A DNA stretch of 64,000 bases from Neptuniibacter victor (GCA_027943745.1 AP025763.1:744001-808000); one strand, 5' to 3'; numbered from the stretch's first letter, positions 19,184 through 33,678 are shown. The notes: a model not told the origin generated them from the letters alone. A program made the numbers and translations.

Positions 19184-20623
19184 ATGCTTCCGGTAATAGC
19201 GCTAGTTGGCCGTCCAAATGTCGGCAAATCCACTTTATTTAACCGTCTCACCAAAACGAGAGATGCTTTAGTTGCCGATCTTCCGGGTCTGACGCGTGAC
19301 CGGAAGTATGGCGAAGGCCAGCTGCTGGGTGAAGATCAAGATTATATTGTTATTGATACTGGTGGCATTACAGGTGATGAGCAGGGCATCGATTATGAGA
19401 TGGCCAAGCAATCCCTTCAGGCTGTTGAGGAAGCTGACATTATCCTTTTTTTGGTTGATGGACGCGCCGGCTTAAATCCCGCAGATGAGATGATTGCGAA
19501 TTATCTTCGACGTACCGATAAGCCTTGTTATTTGGTGGTCAATAAGACTGATGGTCTTAATCCGGATATCGTAATTGGAGACTTTTTCTCTTTAGGTATA
19601 GGGCATCCACTTGCAATAGCCGCAGCGCATGGCCGTGGCGTGACTTCCCTTATCGAGTATGTGCTTGAAGAGTTGCCTGAGCTAAGAGAAGAGTCGGAAG
19701 AGACGCTTGCTCAAGTTCAAAAGGGTATCAAAATAGCCGTTGTTGGGCGCCCTAACGTCGGCAAGTCTACCTTAGTGAACCGTTTGCTAGGTGAGGATCG
19801 TGTTGTTGTATTCGACAAGGCGGGGACTACCCGGGATAGCGTATATATCCCGTATGAGCGAGATGATAGAAACTATACTCTGATCGATACTGCTGGTATT
19901 CGTCGACGCAAAAACATTAGAGAAGCAGTCGAAAAGTTTTCAATTGTTAAGACCTTGCAGGCGGTGAAAGATGCGCATGTAGTTGTTTTGGTGATCGATG
20001 CGCGTGATGGCATTACAGAGCAGGACATGCATATGTTGAGCTTTGTGATAGACACAGGCCGCTCATTGGTTATCGCCATCAATAAATGGGATGGAATGAC
20101 AGCAGAGGAAAAGGCGGATGTTAAAGAGCAGATAGAACGTAAGCTCGAATTTGCAGACTTTGCACGTATGCACTTTATCTCGGCCTTGCACGGTAGTGGT
20201 GTGGGTAATATGTATGACTCCGTAGAGGAAGCATATGACTGTGCCATGGCTAAATGGTCCACGAGTAAACTAACACGTTTATTAGAAGATATTGTGGCGG
20301 ATCATCAGCCGCCAGCGATTAATAATCGTCGTATTAAATTGCGCTATGCCCACCAGGGTGGATCGAACCCTCCGATTATTGTCATTCATGGTAATCAAAC
20401 CAAATCGTTACCAGGCTCTTATAAGCGATACCTGGAGAATAAGTTCATTAAGGTGCTTGCTATAAAGGGGACGCCTATTCGATTTGAATTTAAGTCGAGT
20501 GACAATCCGTTTGAGGGTAAGGTCAATCCTTTGAGTTCGCGTCAATTAGCGAAGAAAGAACGTTTCCGCGACCATGTGAAACAGCTAAAAAAAATGAACA
20601 AGAAGAAAAAAAATAAACGATGA
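19184..20623 (+). CDS. der: Ribosome assembly GTPase Der (EngA)
   Basis: Essential GTPase with two tandem G domains that acts in 50S subunit assembly. It has 479 residues. The first domain shows GRPNVGKS at 8-15, DTGG and NKTD. The second shows another [13 protein letters not shown] and NKWD, followed by the KH-like C-terminal domain. The lysine-rich tail is usual. Its stop overlaps the murI start by four bases. Confidence 0.98.
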   Translation: MLPVIALVGRPNVGKSTLFNRLTKTRDALVADLPGLTRDRKYGEGQLLGEDQDYIVIDTGGITGDEQGIDYEMAKQSLQAVEEADIILFLVDGRAGLNPADEMIANYLRRTDKPCYLVVNKTDGLNPDIVIGDFFSLGIGHPLAIAAAHGRGVTSLIEYVLEELPELREESEETLAQVQKGIKIAVVGRPNVGKSTLVNRLLGEDRVVVFDKAGTTRDSVYIPYERDDRNYTLIDTAGIRRRKNIREAVEKFSIVKTLQAVKDAHVVVLVIDARDGITEQDMHMLSFVIDTGRSLVIAINKWDGMTAEEKADVKEQIERKLEFADFARMHFISALHGSGVGNMYDSVEEAYDCAMAKWSTSKLTRLLEDIVADHQPPAINNRRIKLRYAHQGGSNPPIIVIHGNQTKSLPGSYKRYLENKFIKVLAIKGTPIRFEFKSSDNPFEGKVNPLSSRQLAKKERFRDHVKQLKKMNKKKKNKR

Positions 20624-21474
20624 GTAGTTCGCAGGCATCAGCGTTGCCTATAGGTGTATTTGATTCAGGTGTCGGTGGGCTGACTGTTTTAAATGCTATA
20701 AGAGAACATCTGCCTAGTGAGAATTTAATTTACCTCGGTGATACGGCTAGGGTGCCATACGGGACCAAAAGTGCAGTATCGGTAACGCGTTATGCTGAGC
20801 AAGCGGCAAAAGCATTAATCGAACGGAAGATTAAGCTATTGGTAATTGCATGTAATACTGCTTCAGCGGTTGCGGTAGAGCCATTACAGAAGTTATATCC
20901 GCAGTTAAAAGTGATGGGAGTTGTTGGCCCTGGTGCTGATGCTAGTTGTGAAGCAACGAGAAATAATAAAATCGGTGTTATTGCAACCGAGGGTACGGTA
21001 AGCAATGAGGCTTATCAGAACGCAATACTCCAACGGCTGCCTGATGCGTCAGTTGTTGCGCAGCCTTGTTCTTTGTTCGTTGCTTTGGCAGAAGAGGGTT
21101 GGCACGAAGGCGATCTGGTAAAGCAGATAGTCGCTAAGTGTTTAAGCCCATTGTTAAGTGACTCGCAGGCTAATATTGATACGTTGGTTCTTGGTTGTAC
21201 TCACTTTCCTGCTTTGAAGAATGTGATTGCCGAAGTGGTAGGGCCCGATGTTGCTTTGGTTGATTCTGCAGAAACAACAGCAATGGCGGTGAAACGGTCT
21301 CTTGCAGAGGCGGAGTTATTGAATGATGTGTCACAACAGTCGGGCGTTGTGGAGTTTTTAGTTACTGACAGTCCTTCGCGTTTTGCGCGTGTTGCTGTTA
21401 ACTTTTTTAATGAGCCTATCGTTCCGGCAGAAATTCAACAGATTGATATTCAGCACTTCAGAGTGCCTACCTAA
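20620..21474 (+). CDS. murI: Glutamate racemase
   Basis: Cofactor-independent racemase making D-glutamate for peptidoglycan. It has 284 residues. The two catalytic cysteines lie in VIACNTAS and [10 protein letters not shown]; the N-terminal [13 protein letters not shown] is the family signature. The start overlaps the der stop (ATGA). A strong terminator and the rRNA operon follow. Confidence 0.96.
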   Translation: MSSSQASALPIGVFDSGVGGLTVLNAIREHLPSENLIYLGDTARVPYGTKSAVSVTRYAEQAAKALIERKIKLLVIACNTASAVAVEPLQKLYPQLKVMGVVGPGADASCEATRNNKIGVIATEGTVSNEAYQNAILQRLPDASVVAQPCSLFVALAEEGWHEGDLVKQIVAKCLSPLLSDSQANIDTLVLGCTHFPALKNVIAEVVGPDVALVDSAETTAMAVKRSLAEAELLNDVSQQSGVVEFLVTDSPSRFARVAVNFFNEPIVPAEIQQIDIQHFRVPT

Positions 21475-21565
21475 TTATTGGCGTTTAGTAATAGAGCCTA
21501 GGTGATCGTCCTAAGATGTGATGGATCGTCAGCTTGAAATGAAATGCCTATTTATAGATACAAAG

Positions 21566-21599
21566 AAGCGCTGCTTATTCATATAAGCGGCGCTTTTTT
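21566..21599 (+). terminator. Terminator after murI
   Basis: Stem AGCGCTGCTTAT / ATAAGCGGCGCT with one G:T pair and a short loop, followed by six T. Confidence 0.85.
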
Positions 21600-21712
21600 G
21601 TATCTGCTGTACAGGAATTAAGCGTCTCTGGTGCTTTATTGATCGCTTTTGCTGGGTTTTAGATAAAAATGGCATTTTTTTACAAAAAAGTGAGGTTTTT
21701 TTAAATTGTCTG

Positions 21713-21740
21713 TTGACGTGGTTCGGGAAGTGTCTATAAT
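21713..21740 (+). promoter_or_regulatory. rRNA operon promoter P1 with UP-like element
   Basis: TTGACG (21713-21718), a 16-base spacer and TATAAT (21735-21740), followed by a G+C-rich discriminator (TCGCCGTCC) typical of stringently controlled rRNA promoters. Bases 21662-21710 are rich in A and T runs and look like an UP element. Confidence 0.85.
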
Positions 21741-21911
21741 TCGCCGTCCTTGCTCAGGGAGACAGCGGAAACGCAGGTTTCAGTACTGAAAAAGGCTCAA
21801 AGTAAGTCACTGAAAAGCTTAAGTTTTTCCAGGATTTACGGAGAAGGTTTCAAGGTTCGTTTGAGTGTGTGAATTGATTGAAAATTAATTCACAAAAACA
21901 CAAAATAACGG

Positions 21912-21939
21912 TTGACTTTGAAGCGGCGCAAAGTAGAAT
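21912..21939 (+). promoter_or_regulatory. rRNA operon promoter P2
   Basis: TTGACT (21912-21917), a 16-base spacer and TAGAAT (21934-21939), again followed by a G+C-rich stretch. It lies about 200 bases after P1, the normal tandem arrangement. Confidence 0.75.
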
Positions 21940-21992
21940 ATGCGCCTCGCTTGAGACGAAACGCTTCGCAGCGTTAAGTAGCTCCAAGCAAC

Positions 21993-22003
21993 GCTCTTTA
22001 ACA
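21993..22003 (+). promoter_or_regulatory. boxA antitermination site of the 16S leader
   Basis: GCTCTTTAACA matches the boxA core bound by NusB-NusE. It stands between P2 and the 16S processing stem. Confidence 0.9.
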
Positions 22004-22007
22004 ATTT

Positions 22008-22039
22008 GATCAGATAATTCGTGTGGGCGCTTGTTGAGA
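22008..22039 (+). other. 5' arm of the pre-16S processing stem
   Basis: Bases 22008-22025 are the exact reverse complement of 23747-23764. With G-U pairs the helix extends to 22039/23733, about 32 pairs. It encloses the whole 16S gene and is the expected RNase III substrate. Confidence 0.9.
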
Positions 22040-22178
22040 TGAAGCAAAGACTTTATCTAGAACAAGCAACCAAGTGAATTCATTTAAGCGATTTACAAAA
22101 AGGTTTTACATTTTCGAATGTAATCCGGTTGTTTAGTACTAGAGCTCGCTATCACATTCCTGATAGCACATATGATTT

Positions 22179-23719
<1,541 letters not shown>

Positions 23720-23732
23720 AACGAAAGCCGAT

Positions 23733-23764
23733 TCTCGGCAAGCGTTCACACGAATTATCTGATC
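23733..23764 (+). other. 3' arm of the pre-16S processing stem
   Basis: Pairs with 22008-22039 around the 16S gene; the innermost 18 pairs are perfect. Confidence 0.88.
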
Positions 23765-23787
23765 AGAGACGTTAAGAGTAACAGTGT

Positions 23788-23864
<77 letters not shown>

Positions 23865-23887
23865 AATAATGGCCTCACTGTTGAAAT

Positions 23888-23963
23888 GGGGCTATAGCTC
23901 AGCTGGGAGAGCGCCTGCTTTGCACGCAGGAGGTCTGCGGTTCGATCCCGCATAGCTCCACCA
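23888..23963 (+). tRNA. tRNA-Ala (TGC)
   Basis: 76 bases with an encoded CCA. Acceptor stem GGGGCTA/TAGCTCC, anticodon TGC at 23921-23923 in loop TTTGCAC, T arm GTTCGATCC. It is the second spacer tRNA. Confidence 0.98.
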
Positions 23964-24044
23964 TTACTCTTACTGTAGAGAGAAGAGTTTTAAAACATAA
24001 TCGTCTACTACGACATTATCTTTTAAAGCTTTTTTGCTTTAAAC

Positions 24045-24055
24045 GCTCTTTAACA
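24045..24055 (+). promoter_or_regulatory. boxA antitermination site of the 23S leader
   Basis: A second copy of GCTCTTTAACA between tRNA-Ala and 23S, as in other gammaproteobacterial rRNA operons. Confidence 0.88.
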
Positions 24056-24178
24056 ATTTGGATTTAGATTCATTGATTTAGATTGACTTGTATTTTTCAT
24101 ATACAAGCGCCAATTCGGCGAAATCTATCGTTACTGTACTAACAAGTTACTATGATTCCAGACGCCTTCGGGTTATAT

Positions 24179-27066
<2,888 letters not shown>

Positions 27067-27213
27067 ATAACGCCCAAGGCGTTTGGCAAGTGATTTGTTC
27101 AATACAGACAAATAATGATAGAAAGTAACGAATTAGCGCGTATAGAAATACAAGGTTGAGTCTAGCGACTCCCTCTAAATCAAAATGAATTTAAATCCCG
27201 ATTGTGACAGTTT

Positions 27214-27332
27214 TGCTTGGCGACCATAGAGTTGTGGAACCACCTGATCCCATCCCGAACTCAGACGTGAAACGCAACATCGCCGATGGTAGTGTGGGGT
27301 TTCCCCATGTGAGAGTAGGTCATCGCCAAGCA
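27214..27332 (+). rRNA. rrf: 5S ribosomal RNA
   Basis: About 119 bases. The terminal helix is TGCTTGGCG (27214-27222) / CGCCAAGCA (27324-27332), and the loop sequence CCCATCCCGAACTC is conserved. The 147 bases between 23S and 5S hold only spacer. Confidence 0.98.
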
Positions 27333-27346
27333 TTTAATTACGAAAG

Positions 27347-27377
27347 AAGGCTCATCCTTAGGGATGGGCCTTTTTTT
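27347..27377 (+). terminator. Terminator of the rRNA operon
   Basis: Stem GGCTCATCC (27349-27357) / GGATGGGCC (27362-27370) with a 4-base loop, then seven T. Confidence 0.93.
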
Positions 27378-27535
27378 ATGCGTGATATTTAGGGTAAGCC
27401 TACTCGAACATGGGACCCATGTGACAACCGATGCACCGTAGGTGCCAGGTTGAAGCGCCATAGGCGTCGCAAAGCGAGTGGAAGCGTAGCTTTCAACTTA
27501 TTGTAGGTCATCGCCAAGCATTTAATTAAGAGAAG
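27378..27535 (+). repeat. Scar downstream of 5S with a second copy of the 5S tail
   Basis: Bases 27503-27528 repeat 27315-27340 exactly (26 bases, the last 18 bases of 5S plus 8 bases beyond). No other part of a 5S gene precedes the second copy. The 125 bases between the terminator and this copy contain a perfect palindrome ACATGGG-A-CCCATGT (about 27408-27422). They also contain an inverted pair GTTGAAGC (about 27451-27458) / GCTTTCAAC (about 27489-27497). It looks like the remains of a second 5S unit whose front part was replaced or deleted. Confidence 0.7.
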
Positions 27536-27563
27536 CCCCCCGGTCAGCAATGATCGGGGGGGG
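27535..27563 (+). terminator. G+C-rich hairpin after the 5S scar
   Basis: Stem CCCCCGGTCA / TGATCGGGGG with loop GCAA. No T run follows, so it may be the degraded terminator of the lost second 5S unit. Confidence 0.5.
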
Positions 27564-27744
27564 CGTTGTGGGTTGGAAATAGTGCAGCTGGAAATAAGGC
27601 TTGGGCTATTGAGCATCATGTTTATGATGAGTTAGGGAAGTGTTTTTCTTACGACTTAATGCATTCAAAGAAAGGGGTGAAGGTTATAAGCAAGTCTTGC
27701 TTATATAGTACGTGGTTAGGAATAGCTTTGATCTGGAAACTAAC

Positions 27745-27769
27745 AAAAAGCCTCGCTGTGGGGCGAGGC
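27745..27769 (-). terminator. Terminator of the HDOD gene
   Basis: Stem GCCTCGC (27750-27756) / GCGAGGC (27763-27769). On the minus strand it is followed by five T. Confidence 0.85.
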
Positions 27770-27784
27770 GTAAATCGATGGTTA

Positions 27785-28627
27785 TTACTGCTGCAGGCTG
27801 AGTTGGTTTACGATGTCTTCCTTCAGGTCGGCGTAATCAAAATCGCTTATGCCCAGAAAGTTGAGAACGGGTATTAAATTTATAAGAGGGGTGCTTGGGT
27901 CTGGAATTCTCCAGAAATGACGATAGGCATCACTAATATCGCGTGCTAGCAGCAAAAGGCATAGTTTTATTCTCATATGTTCATTGTCATCAGCGGGTTC
28001 GGCAAAGGTTGATTCGTAAACTGCTTGGCGCCTTATTGCTTCTGCGGTACTGTTTTCAATATTCCATTTTTTGGCTAATTCTGCGCTTAGGTGATAGTGA
28101 CTGACGCCGTACTCAGCTATCTCTGCATCGTGTATCTCAACCAGGCTGCTACCGTTTAATGTGCGCAGAAAGTCCTTAAAATCAGGCTTTGCCAGTATCA
28201 TTAGTGGGATTCCACTATCGTGAAGCATGCCTAGGGTGTAAGCCGCGTCGCTGTCCATTGTTGTAAATTGTTTAGACAGCGCTGCCGATATTCTTGCGAC
28301 TTCCGTTGCGGTATCCCAGAATCTTTCCATTGGGCCGACATTGGCGAGACTATTTTTCAATGCAGCCAGTTGAACGATATTGAATACTCTTTTCACGCCT
28401 AGTAATGAGACAGCGCGTTCGATAGAGGTGATATTTTGGCCAACACCGTAATAAGCTGAATTAATAGTGCTGAGTATAGAGGTATAGAGGGCTACATCCT
28501 CTTTTATGTACTGACATATTTTGACTACGTCAGGGTCGCTAGTACGTAGCTCTTCCGTAATATTAATGAGTGCTTCTGGTCTCGCTGGTATGACGTAGCT
28601 GGTAGAGGTGGTTGGTGTTGATGGCAT
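27785..28627 (-). CDS. HDOD domain protein
   Basis: Single-domain HDOD protein of 280 residues, a class thought to act in signalling with cyclic-di-GMP or two-component pathways. The domain fills about residues 12-215: PARPEALINITEELRTSDPDV, then the SILSTINSAYYG and SIERAVSLLGVKRV helices, then TLGMLHDSGIPLM with a kept His-Asp pair. There is no receiver, GGDEF or other partner domain. It is transcribed alone, divergent from the next gene, with its own terminator. The specific role is unknown. Confidence 0.85.
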   Translation of the reverse strand: MPSTPTTSTSYVIPARPEALINITEELRTSDPDVVKICQYIKEDVALYTSILSTINSAYYGVGQNITSIERAVSLLGVKRVFNIVQLAALKNSLANVGPMERFWDTATEVARISAALSKQFTTMDSDAAYTLGMLHDSGIPLMILAKPDFKDFLRTLNGSSLVEIHDAEIAEYGVSHYHLSAELAKKWNIENSTAEAIRRQAVYESTFAEPADDNEHMRIKLCLLLLARDISDAYRHFWRIPDPSTPLINLIPVLNFLGISDFDYADLKEDIVNQLSLQQ

Positions 28628-28795
28628 ATAGTCATTTCCAAATAGCTGTTATCATACAAGTTACTTTAATCAGAACTGGCCCGCAATTTCTAAATCTATT
28701 CAATGGCTTAGTTTAGACTAATTGTTTGATTTCGATCCGGCCGGTCCATTATTAATTGAATTTAGTTGGCGTTTTTGAAACTAAGAGACTTTTTG

Positions 28796-29299
28796 ATGTT
28801 AAATATCGCAGCTTTTACATTTACCTATGATCAGTTAGAAGATCGAATCTTATTGATTGGTAATCATAGTAACGGTCAGCAACGTATCGATTTTTGGCTG
28901 ACAAGAAAGCTTGTTCTTAGATTGCTTGCTGCTGCCGGTGGTTTAATTGAAAAAACGTCTGGCGATATTGCTGATGCGCCAATTGCGCATAAGGCTGACC
29001 TTGCTCAATTCCATCATGAAAGCGCCCAGCAAAGCTTGCAGGTCGAGAGGGAGCAATCTAATGTCGTTGCGAATAATTCAGATCTTTTATGTCGTCTAGA
29101 TATTAGTCATCAAGATGGGCGCTACCGGATGCTTTTCTTTACCGGAGGAGATGAGCCCGTCGCTGTTAGTATTTTAAACTATGATGAGCTTCATCAAGTG
29201 CTTCATCTTATTCACCGTGGGGCGATGACGCTCGACTGGGGCGCAGATAGTCAGCTCTTTAAATCGAGCACAGCGGGTTCAGCTTCTTTGTTGCAGTAA
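28796..29299 (+). CDS. Hypothetical protein, family not recognised
   Basis: Soluble protein of 167 residues from the ATG at 28796; a TTG ten codons earlier is in frame but not favoured. There is no signal peptide and no membrane segment. The N-terminal part (AAFTFTYDQLEDRILLIGN, RIDFWLTRKLVLRLL) and the end (VAVSILNYDELHQVLHLIHRGA) look like a mixed alpha/beta domain with a polar linker in the middle. It lies 16 bases before the tapT-like gene and may be co-transcribed. I cannot give a function. Confidence 0.7.
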   Translation: MLNIAAFTFTYDQLEDRILLIGNHSNGQQRIDFWLTRKLVLRLLAAAGGLIEKTSGDIADAPIAHKADLAQFHHESAQQSLQVEREQSNVVANNSDLLCRLDISHQDGRYRMLFFTGGDEPVAVSILNYDELHQVLHLIHRGAMTLDWGADSQLFKSSTAGSASLLQ

Positions 29300-29315
29300 A
29301 TAGTTGCCGTAAAAT

Positions 29316-30002
29316 ATGTATCAAATATCTCCACATTCAAAGCCTTTTGTTGCTCGTGGTTCTCGGGTCGATCGTTGTTCTGAGTGTCTGCTGTCTACTC
29401 GGGTTTGTATTTGTCAGTTTAAGGTCGCTTATCGTTCGCCCGTACAATTCTTCCTGCTTATGCACCATAATGAGTCGTTTAAGCCTACAAATACTGGGCG
29501 CTTAATTGAGGATTGTATCGAGGGTACGCGTCGTTTCAAGTGGTCTAGAACTGAGCCTTGCGCAGAGTTGCTTGCTGCTCTATCTGATCCTGACTTAGAT
29601 CCTTATATTGTTTTTCCTGAAGGCGATGACTATCAGGAGCGTATGGTTGAATTTACTCCCAAAGCGGCACGTAAGCCCGTTTTTATTATTTTGGATGGTA
29701 CTTGGCGACAGGCGCGAAGGATGTTTCGTCATAGTCGCTATCTTCAGCATCTTCCTGTTATTCAGCCGAAGATCTCAGGCGCATCTAGTTATAAGTTAAG
29801 GAAGGCGGCAGTTGAGGGGCAGTTGTGTACGGCAGAGGTTGCCGCAGCGATGCTTGCGCAAGCTGGTGATCACAATGGCTCAGAAGTGCTCTCTTCCTAT
29901 TTTAGTATTTTCAACGATCACTACAAGGCTGCCCGTATGAGCAAGCCATTGGATCATGATACTTCTGCAAAGCATCTTATAAAACGTTACCAGAACGGTT
30001 AA
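29316..30002 (+). CDS. tapT: tRNA-uridine aminocarboxypropyltransferase (DTW domain, TapT-like)
   Basis: DTW-domain enzyme of the SPOUT-related family that adds the 3-amino-3-carboxypropyl group of SAM to uridine in tRNA (acp3U47 in E. coli). It has 228 residues. The N-terminal cysteine cluster [13 protein letters not shown] (residues 21-33) and the motif [12 protein letters not shown], which includes the family DxTW, are visible. Its 3' end overlaps dtd on the other strand by four bases. Confidence 0.82.
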   Translation: MYQISPHSKPFVARGSRVDRCSECLLSTRVCICQFKVAYRSPVQFFLLMHHNESFKPTNTGRLIEDCIEGTRRFKWSRTEPCAELLAALSDPDLDPYIVFPEGDDYQERMVEFTPKAARKPVFIILDGTWRQARRMFRHSRYLQHLPVIQPKISGASSYKLRKAAVEGQLCTAEVAAAMLAQAGDHNGSEVLSSYFSIFNDHYKAARMSKPLDHDTSAKHLIKRYQNG

Positions 30003-30436
30003 CTTTCTAGCCAAAAAGTCACGGGGCCGTCATTCACGAGGCTAACTTTCATATCTGCGCCATATTGGCCGGTCGCTACATTAGGGATTTTCTTGTTAGC
30101 TTCCTGTATGACGTATTGATAAAGTGCTTCCCCAAGTTCGGGTGAGGCACCAGATGAAAATCCAGGGCGTAACCCTTTTTTTGTATCTGCGACCAGTGTG
30201 AACTGAGATACGATCAGTAATTCGCCATTAATTTGTTGCAGGTTGAGATTCATTTTTCCCTCTTCATCGGGGAATATTCGATAGTTTATTATTTTCTTCA
30301 GTAATTTATCCGCAGCGGCATTGTTGTCCTCTCGTTCAACACCGAGCAATACTAAAATACCTTTGTTGATCTCTCCAATGCGCTCTCCGTTAACATCCAC
30401 TGAGGCGCTGCTGACTCGTTGTATTAGTGCTTTCAT
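29999..30436 (-). CDS. dtd: D-aminoacyl-tRNA deacylase
   Basis: Removes D-amino acids (and glycine mischarged on tRNA-Ala) from tRNA. It has 145 residues. The signature motif [12 protein letters not shown] (SQxT) and the C-terminal [11 protein letters not shown] with the Gly-cisPro pair region are present. It is downstream of pip on the minus strand with an 18-base gap, so the two are probably co-transcribed. Confidence 0.97.
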   Translation of the reverse strand: MKALIQRVSSASVDVNGERIGEINKGILVLLGVEREDNNAAADKLLKKIINYRIFPDEEGKMNLNLQQINGELLIVSQFTLVADTKKGLRPGFSSGASPELGEALYQYVIQEANKKIPNVATGQYGADMKVSLVNDGPVTFWLES

Positions 30437-30453
30437 TTATTCTATCGTTTCGG

Positions 30454-31404
30454 TTATGCCTGTGAGCGCGCAAAGTTATCTGTCGCTCTGACTAAGTTAT
30501 CGGTAATGCCTTTTTCAAAAGCAGAGTGTCCCGCATCTCTAACAATATGCAGTTCTGAATTTGGCAGCGCTTGGTATAGGGTAAATGCTTGTTCTATTGG
30601 GCAAACTATATCGTATCGACCATGAACGATGGTGATAGGTAGATCTTTTAACTTATGGCAGTCATCAATGATTTGATTGTCTCCAACGAATGCTTTGTTG
30701 ATGAAGTAGTGGGCTTCAATGCGTGCCATCGCTAATGCGAAGTGTGGGTCTGAAAAATGGTCGACGATGTCGTTGTTTGGGTCAAGTGTTGAGCAGCGCC
30801 CCTCCCAAATTGACCAGGCTTTGGCTGCTGACATCCGTGCGATCTCATTTTTTGAAGTTAAGCGCTTATAGTAAGCTTGAAGCATGTCGCTGCGTTCGTT
30901 ATGCGGAATCGGTTCTTCGTACTCTTTCCAATAATCGGGAAAGATTGCGCTAGCGCCTTTCTGATAAAACCACTGTATATCTTGTTCCCGGCATAAAAAG
31001 ATGCCACGGAGAATCAATCCAAGGACCTTGCTTGGATGCGCTTGGGCGTAGAGAAGGCTTAACGTTGACCCCCATGAGCCACCAAATAATAACCATTGCT
31101 CCACGTTTAAATGGATGCGTATCTTTTCTAGATCAGCTATTAAATTTTGTGTGTTGTTTTCTTGTAATTCAGAGTGGGGTGTTGATCGCCCGCAGCCGCG
31201 TTGATCGAATAAAATGATGCGGTATTTCTCGGGATCGAAGAAGCTACGATGAGGTATACCGGTTCCGCCGCCAGGCCCACCATGAATAAACACGACGGGA
31301 ATGCCCTGTGGATTACCGCTTTCTTCAATATAAAGACTATGAAGCGCTGAAACCTTTAATTGTTGCTCTTTGTAAGGGTGTATTTCGGGATATAGAGTGC
31401 GCAT
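30454..31404 (-). CDS. pip: Proline iminopeptidase
   Basis: Alpha/beta-hydrolase of peptidase family S33 that removes N-terminal proline from peptides. It has 316 residues. The oxyanion motif HGGPGGG, the nucleophile elbow GGSWGS, the catalytic Asp in HGRYDIVCP and the catalytic His in AGHSAFE are all visible. Two ATGs stand in tandem; the second (31404) has the better distance from GGAG. An intrinsic terminator stands just upstream, ending typA. Confidence 0.93.
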   Translation of the reverse strand: MRTLYPEIHPYKEQQLKVSALHSLYIEESGNPQGIPVVFIHGGPGGGTGIPHRSFFDPEKYRIILFDQRGCGRSTPHSELQENNTQNLIADLEKIRIHLNVEQWLLFGGSWGSTLSLLYAQAHPSKVLGLILRGIFLCREQDIQWFYQKGASAIFPDYWKEYEEPIPHNERSDMLQAYYKRLTSKNEIARMSAAKAWSIWEGRCSTLDPNNDIVDHFSDPHFALAMARIEAHYFINKAFVGDNQIIDDCHKLKDLPITIVHGRYDIVCPIEQAFTLYQALPNSELHIVRDAGHSAFEKGITDNLVRATDNFARSQA

Positions 31405-31473
31405 CATCTCTCCGTCATTATGAGGCTATACTAGCTAGTATAAAGAGAGTAGGCAGCGCAATCTATTGGTGCA

Positions 31474-31507
31474 ATAAAAAAGGCAGCCATCAAGGCTGCC
31501 TTTTTTT
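31474..31507. terminator. Bidirectional terminator between typA and pip
   Basis: Run of A, stem AGGCAGCC (31481-31488) / GGCTGCCT (31494-31501), then T run. On the minus strand it ends typA; it also lies upstream of the pip start. Confidence 0.85.
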
Positions 31508-31520
31508 GTAGAAAGAAAAC

Positions 31521-33329
31521 TTATTTCTTAGCGCGTTTACGCTCGTTTTCTTTAAGTAGTTTTTTACGTAGGCGGATGAAGTTTGGTGTTACTTCAACTA
31601 GCTCATCGTCTTCGATGAAGTCGAGTGCTTGCTCCAGTGTAAATTTGACAGGTGGTGTCAACTGGATGTTTTCATCGGTACCTGATGCACGTACGTTTGT
31701 TAGCTGCTTACCTTTGATTGGGTTTACTGCTAAGTCGTTGCTACGGCTGTGAATACCAAGAAGCATGCCTTCATATACATCAACGTTAGGCTCGATACAT
31801 AGGCGGCCACGGCTTTGCAGGTTCCAAAGAGAGTAGCCAAGCGCTTTACCGGTAACCATCGATACGAGTACACCGTTGTTTCTGCTTTCGACTTCGCCTG
31901 CTTTAACAGGACCGTAATGGTCGAATACAGATGTCATGATGCCAGTACCTGAAGTCATTGTCAGGAATAGAGAACGGAAGCCGATAAGTCCACGAGATGG
32001 GATGATGAAGCTTAGACGTGAACGCCCTTTGCCATCAACTTCCATATTGGTCATATCGCCTTTGCGTTTACCAAGTTCCTCAATGATTGCGCCTTGATGT
32101 TCATCTTCAACATCAATCATCACATCTTCATAAGGCTCATGAATTTCGCCATCAACCTCTTTCTGAACTACTTCAGGTCGAGATACGCCCAGCTCAAAGC
32201 CTTCGCGGCGCATTGTTTCAATAAGTACAGAAAGGTGAAGCTCGCCACGACCTGAGACTTTGAATTTCTCAGGGGAGTCGCCTTCTTCAACGCGCAAAGC
32301 TACGTTGTGGATAAGTTCGCGATCTAGACGCTCTTTGATGTTACGGCTAGTTACGAATTTACCATCCTGGCCTGCGAATGGGGAGTTGTTAACCTGGAAT
32401 GTCATGGAGACCGTTGGTTCATCAACACTCAGAGCAGGAAGCGCTTCAACGGTATCTGGATTACAGATAGTGTCAGAGATGTTTAGCTCGTCAATACCTG
32501 TGATGCAGACGATGTCACCCGCTTGAGCGGTTTCAACTTCAACACGCTCTAGACCATGGTAGCCCATGATCTTAAGGATACGACCACCACGAATTTTGCC
32601 TTCGCGGTCGATTACTTTAACTTGAGCGTTAGTTGATACGCTGCCACGTTTAATGCGGCCTACACCGATAACACCTAGGTAGCTGTTGTAATCTAATGCA
32701 GATATCTGCATTTGTAGTGGGCCGTCTAGATCTACCTGAGGAGGAGATACATGCTCAACAACTGCTTCGAAAAGCGGTGTCATATCATCTGCCATCTCAT
32801 CTGGCTCAAGGCCAGCAATACCATTTAACGCCGATGCGTAAACGATAGGGAAATCTAATTGCTCATCCGTTGCGCCAAGGCTATCAAAAAGTTCGAAAAC
32901 TTGATCAATAACCCAGTCAGGACGTGAGCCAGGGCGGTCAACTTTATTGACCACAACGATTGGACGTAAGCCTTGGTCGAACGCTTTTTGCGTAACGAAG
33001 CGTGTTTGCGGCATTGGGCCGTCAACGGCATCAACGAGTAGGCACACACAGTCGACCATAGACAGTACGCGTTCTACTTCGCCACCGAAGTCCGCGTGTC
33101 CAGGAGTATCAACAATGTTGATGCGGTAGTCGTTCCATGTAATGGCAGTGTTTTTTGCCAAAATGGTAATGCCGCGCTCTTTCTCCTGATCATTGGAGTC
33201 CATGATGCGTTCTGTGCCTTCATCACGACGGCCCAAGGTTCCCGACTGTGCTAGTAGTTTGTCTACTAGAGTGGTTTTACCATGGTCGACGTGCGCAATG
33301 ATGGCTATGTTTCTTAGCTGTTCGATCAC
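31521..33329 (-). CDS. typA: Ribosome-associated GTPase TypA/BipA
   Basis: Translation-factor GTPase that binds the ribosome, helps 50S assembly and acts under stress and cold. It has 602 residues. G1 [10 protein letters not shown] is at about 11-20, [11 protein letters not shown] and NKVDRPG follow, then the EF-G-like domains and the BipA-specific C-terminal domain with its Lys/Arg-rich end. It is divergent from glnA, as in E. coli. Confidence 0.98.
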   Translation of the reverse strand: MIEQLRNIAIIAHVDHGKTTLVDKLLAQSGTLGRRDEGTERIMDSNDQEKERGITILAKNTAITWNDYRINIVDTPGHADFGGEVERVLSMVDCVCLLVDAVDGPMPQTRFVTQKAFDQGLRPIVVVNKVDRPGSRPDWVIDQVFELFDSLGATDEQLDFPIVYASALNGIAGLEPDEMADDMTPLFEAVVEHVSPPQVDLDGPLQMQISALDYNSYLGVIGVGRIKRGSVSTNAQVKVIDREGKIRGGRILKIMGYHGLERVEVETAQAGDIVCITGIDELNISDTICNPDTVEALPALSVDEPTVSMTFQVNNSPFAGQDGKFVTSRNIKERLDRELIHNVALRVEEGDSPEKFKVSGRGELHLSVLIETMRREGFELGVSRPEVVQKEVDGEIHEPYEDVMIDVEDEHQGAIIEELGKRKGDMTNMEVDGKGRSRLSFIIPSRGLIGFRSLFLTMTSGTGIMTSVFDHYGPVKAGEVESRNNGVLVSMVTGKALGYSLWNLQSRGRLCIEPNVDVYEGMLLGIHSRSNDLAVNPIKGKQLTNVRASGTDENIQLTPPVKFTLEQALDFIEDDELVEVTPNFIRLRKKLLKENERKRAKK

Positions 33330-33365
33330 GTGTGTGTACCTGTGAGATATTTTTGCGAATGCGGA

Positions 33366-33371
33366 ATTATA
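33366..33371 (-). promoter_or_regulatory. Possible typA promoter (-10 box)
   Basis: TATAAT on the minus strand about 40 bases before the typA start. The -35 region is not convincing. A small palindrome TGCAG-N6-CTGCA (33380-33395) covers it. Confidence 0.4.
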
Positions 33372-33570
33372 CGGGTTTGTGCAGAAAATACTGCATATTT
33401 CTTAACCAAAATGCCGCTTATTATGCTTTTAATTTGCAAGTTGCTCTAAAGGCTATTGATCTGGGTTGTTTTAACGCTGAAAACTCGGCTTTATAGCTAG
33501 GTTTTTATGCATGGGTTGGAGTATGATTACCCTGTTAGGGGCGTGAGATATTCTTAAGACAAATGGCATT

Positions 33571-33615
33571 GCCCTATTTTGGTGCGCATTATTTCGATAT
33601 GATCGATTTTGGTGC
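33571..33615 (+). promoter_or_regulatory. NtrC enhancer sites of glnA
   Basis: Bases 33571-33585 match the NtrC dyad GCACY-N5-RGTGC at nine of ten defined positions. Bases 33601-33615 keep the perfect right half GGTGC with a weaker left half. The two sites are 30 bases apart, so on the same face of the helix. They lie about 95-135 bases upstream of the predicted sigma-54 start. Confidence 0.75.
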
Positions 33616-33678
33616 GTTTTGCTTGTCGCGAAACCACTGTAATGCCTGTATTTACTGGAAGATCACCATGATGATCTT

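Noticed and set aside
27261-27461. Minus-strand 66-codon frame across 5S and its terminator
   Set aside because: Mostly antisense 5S sequence; a common spurious annotation type.
27400-27500. Possible tRNA-like fold in the block after 5S
   Set aside because: A TTCGAG-like piece is visible on the minus strand, but no acceptor, anticodon and T stems can be drawn together.
27566-27877. 103-codon plus-strand frame after the rRNA operon
   Set aside because: It crosses a terminator and runs antisense over the end of the HDOD gene; no coding bias.
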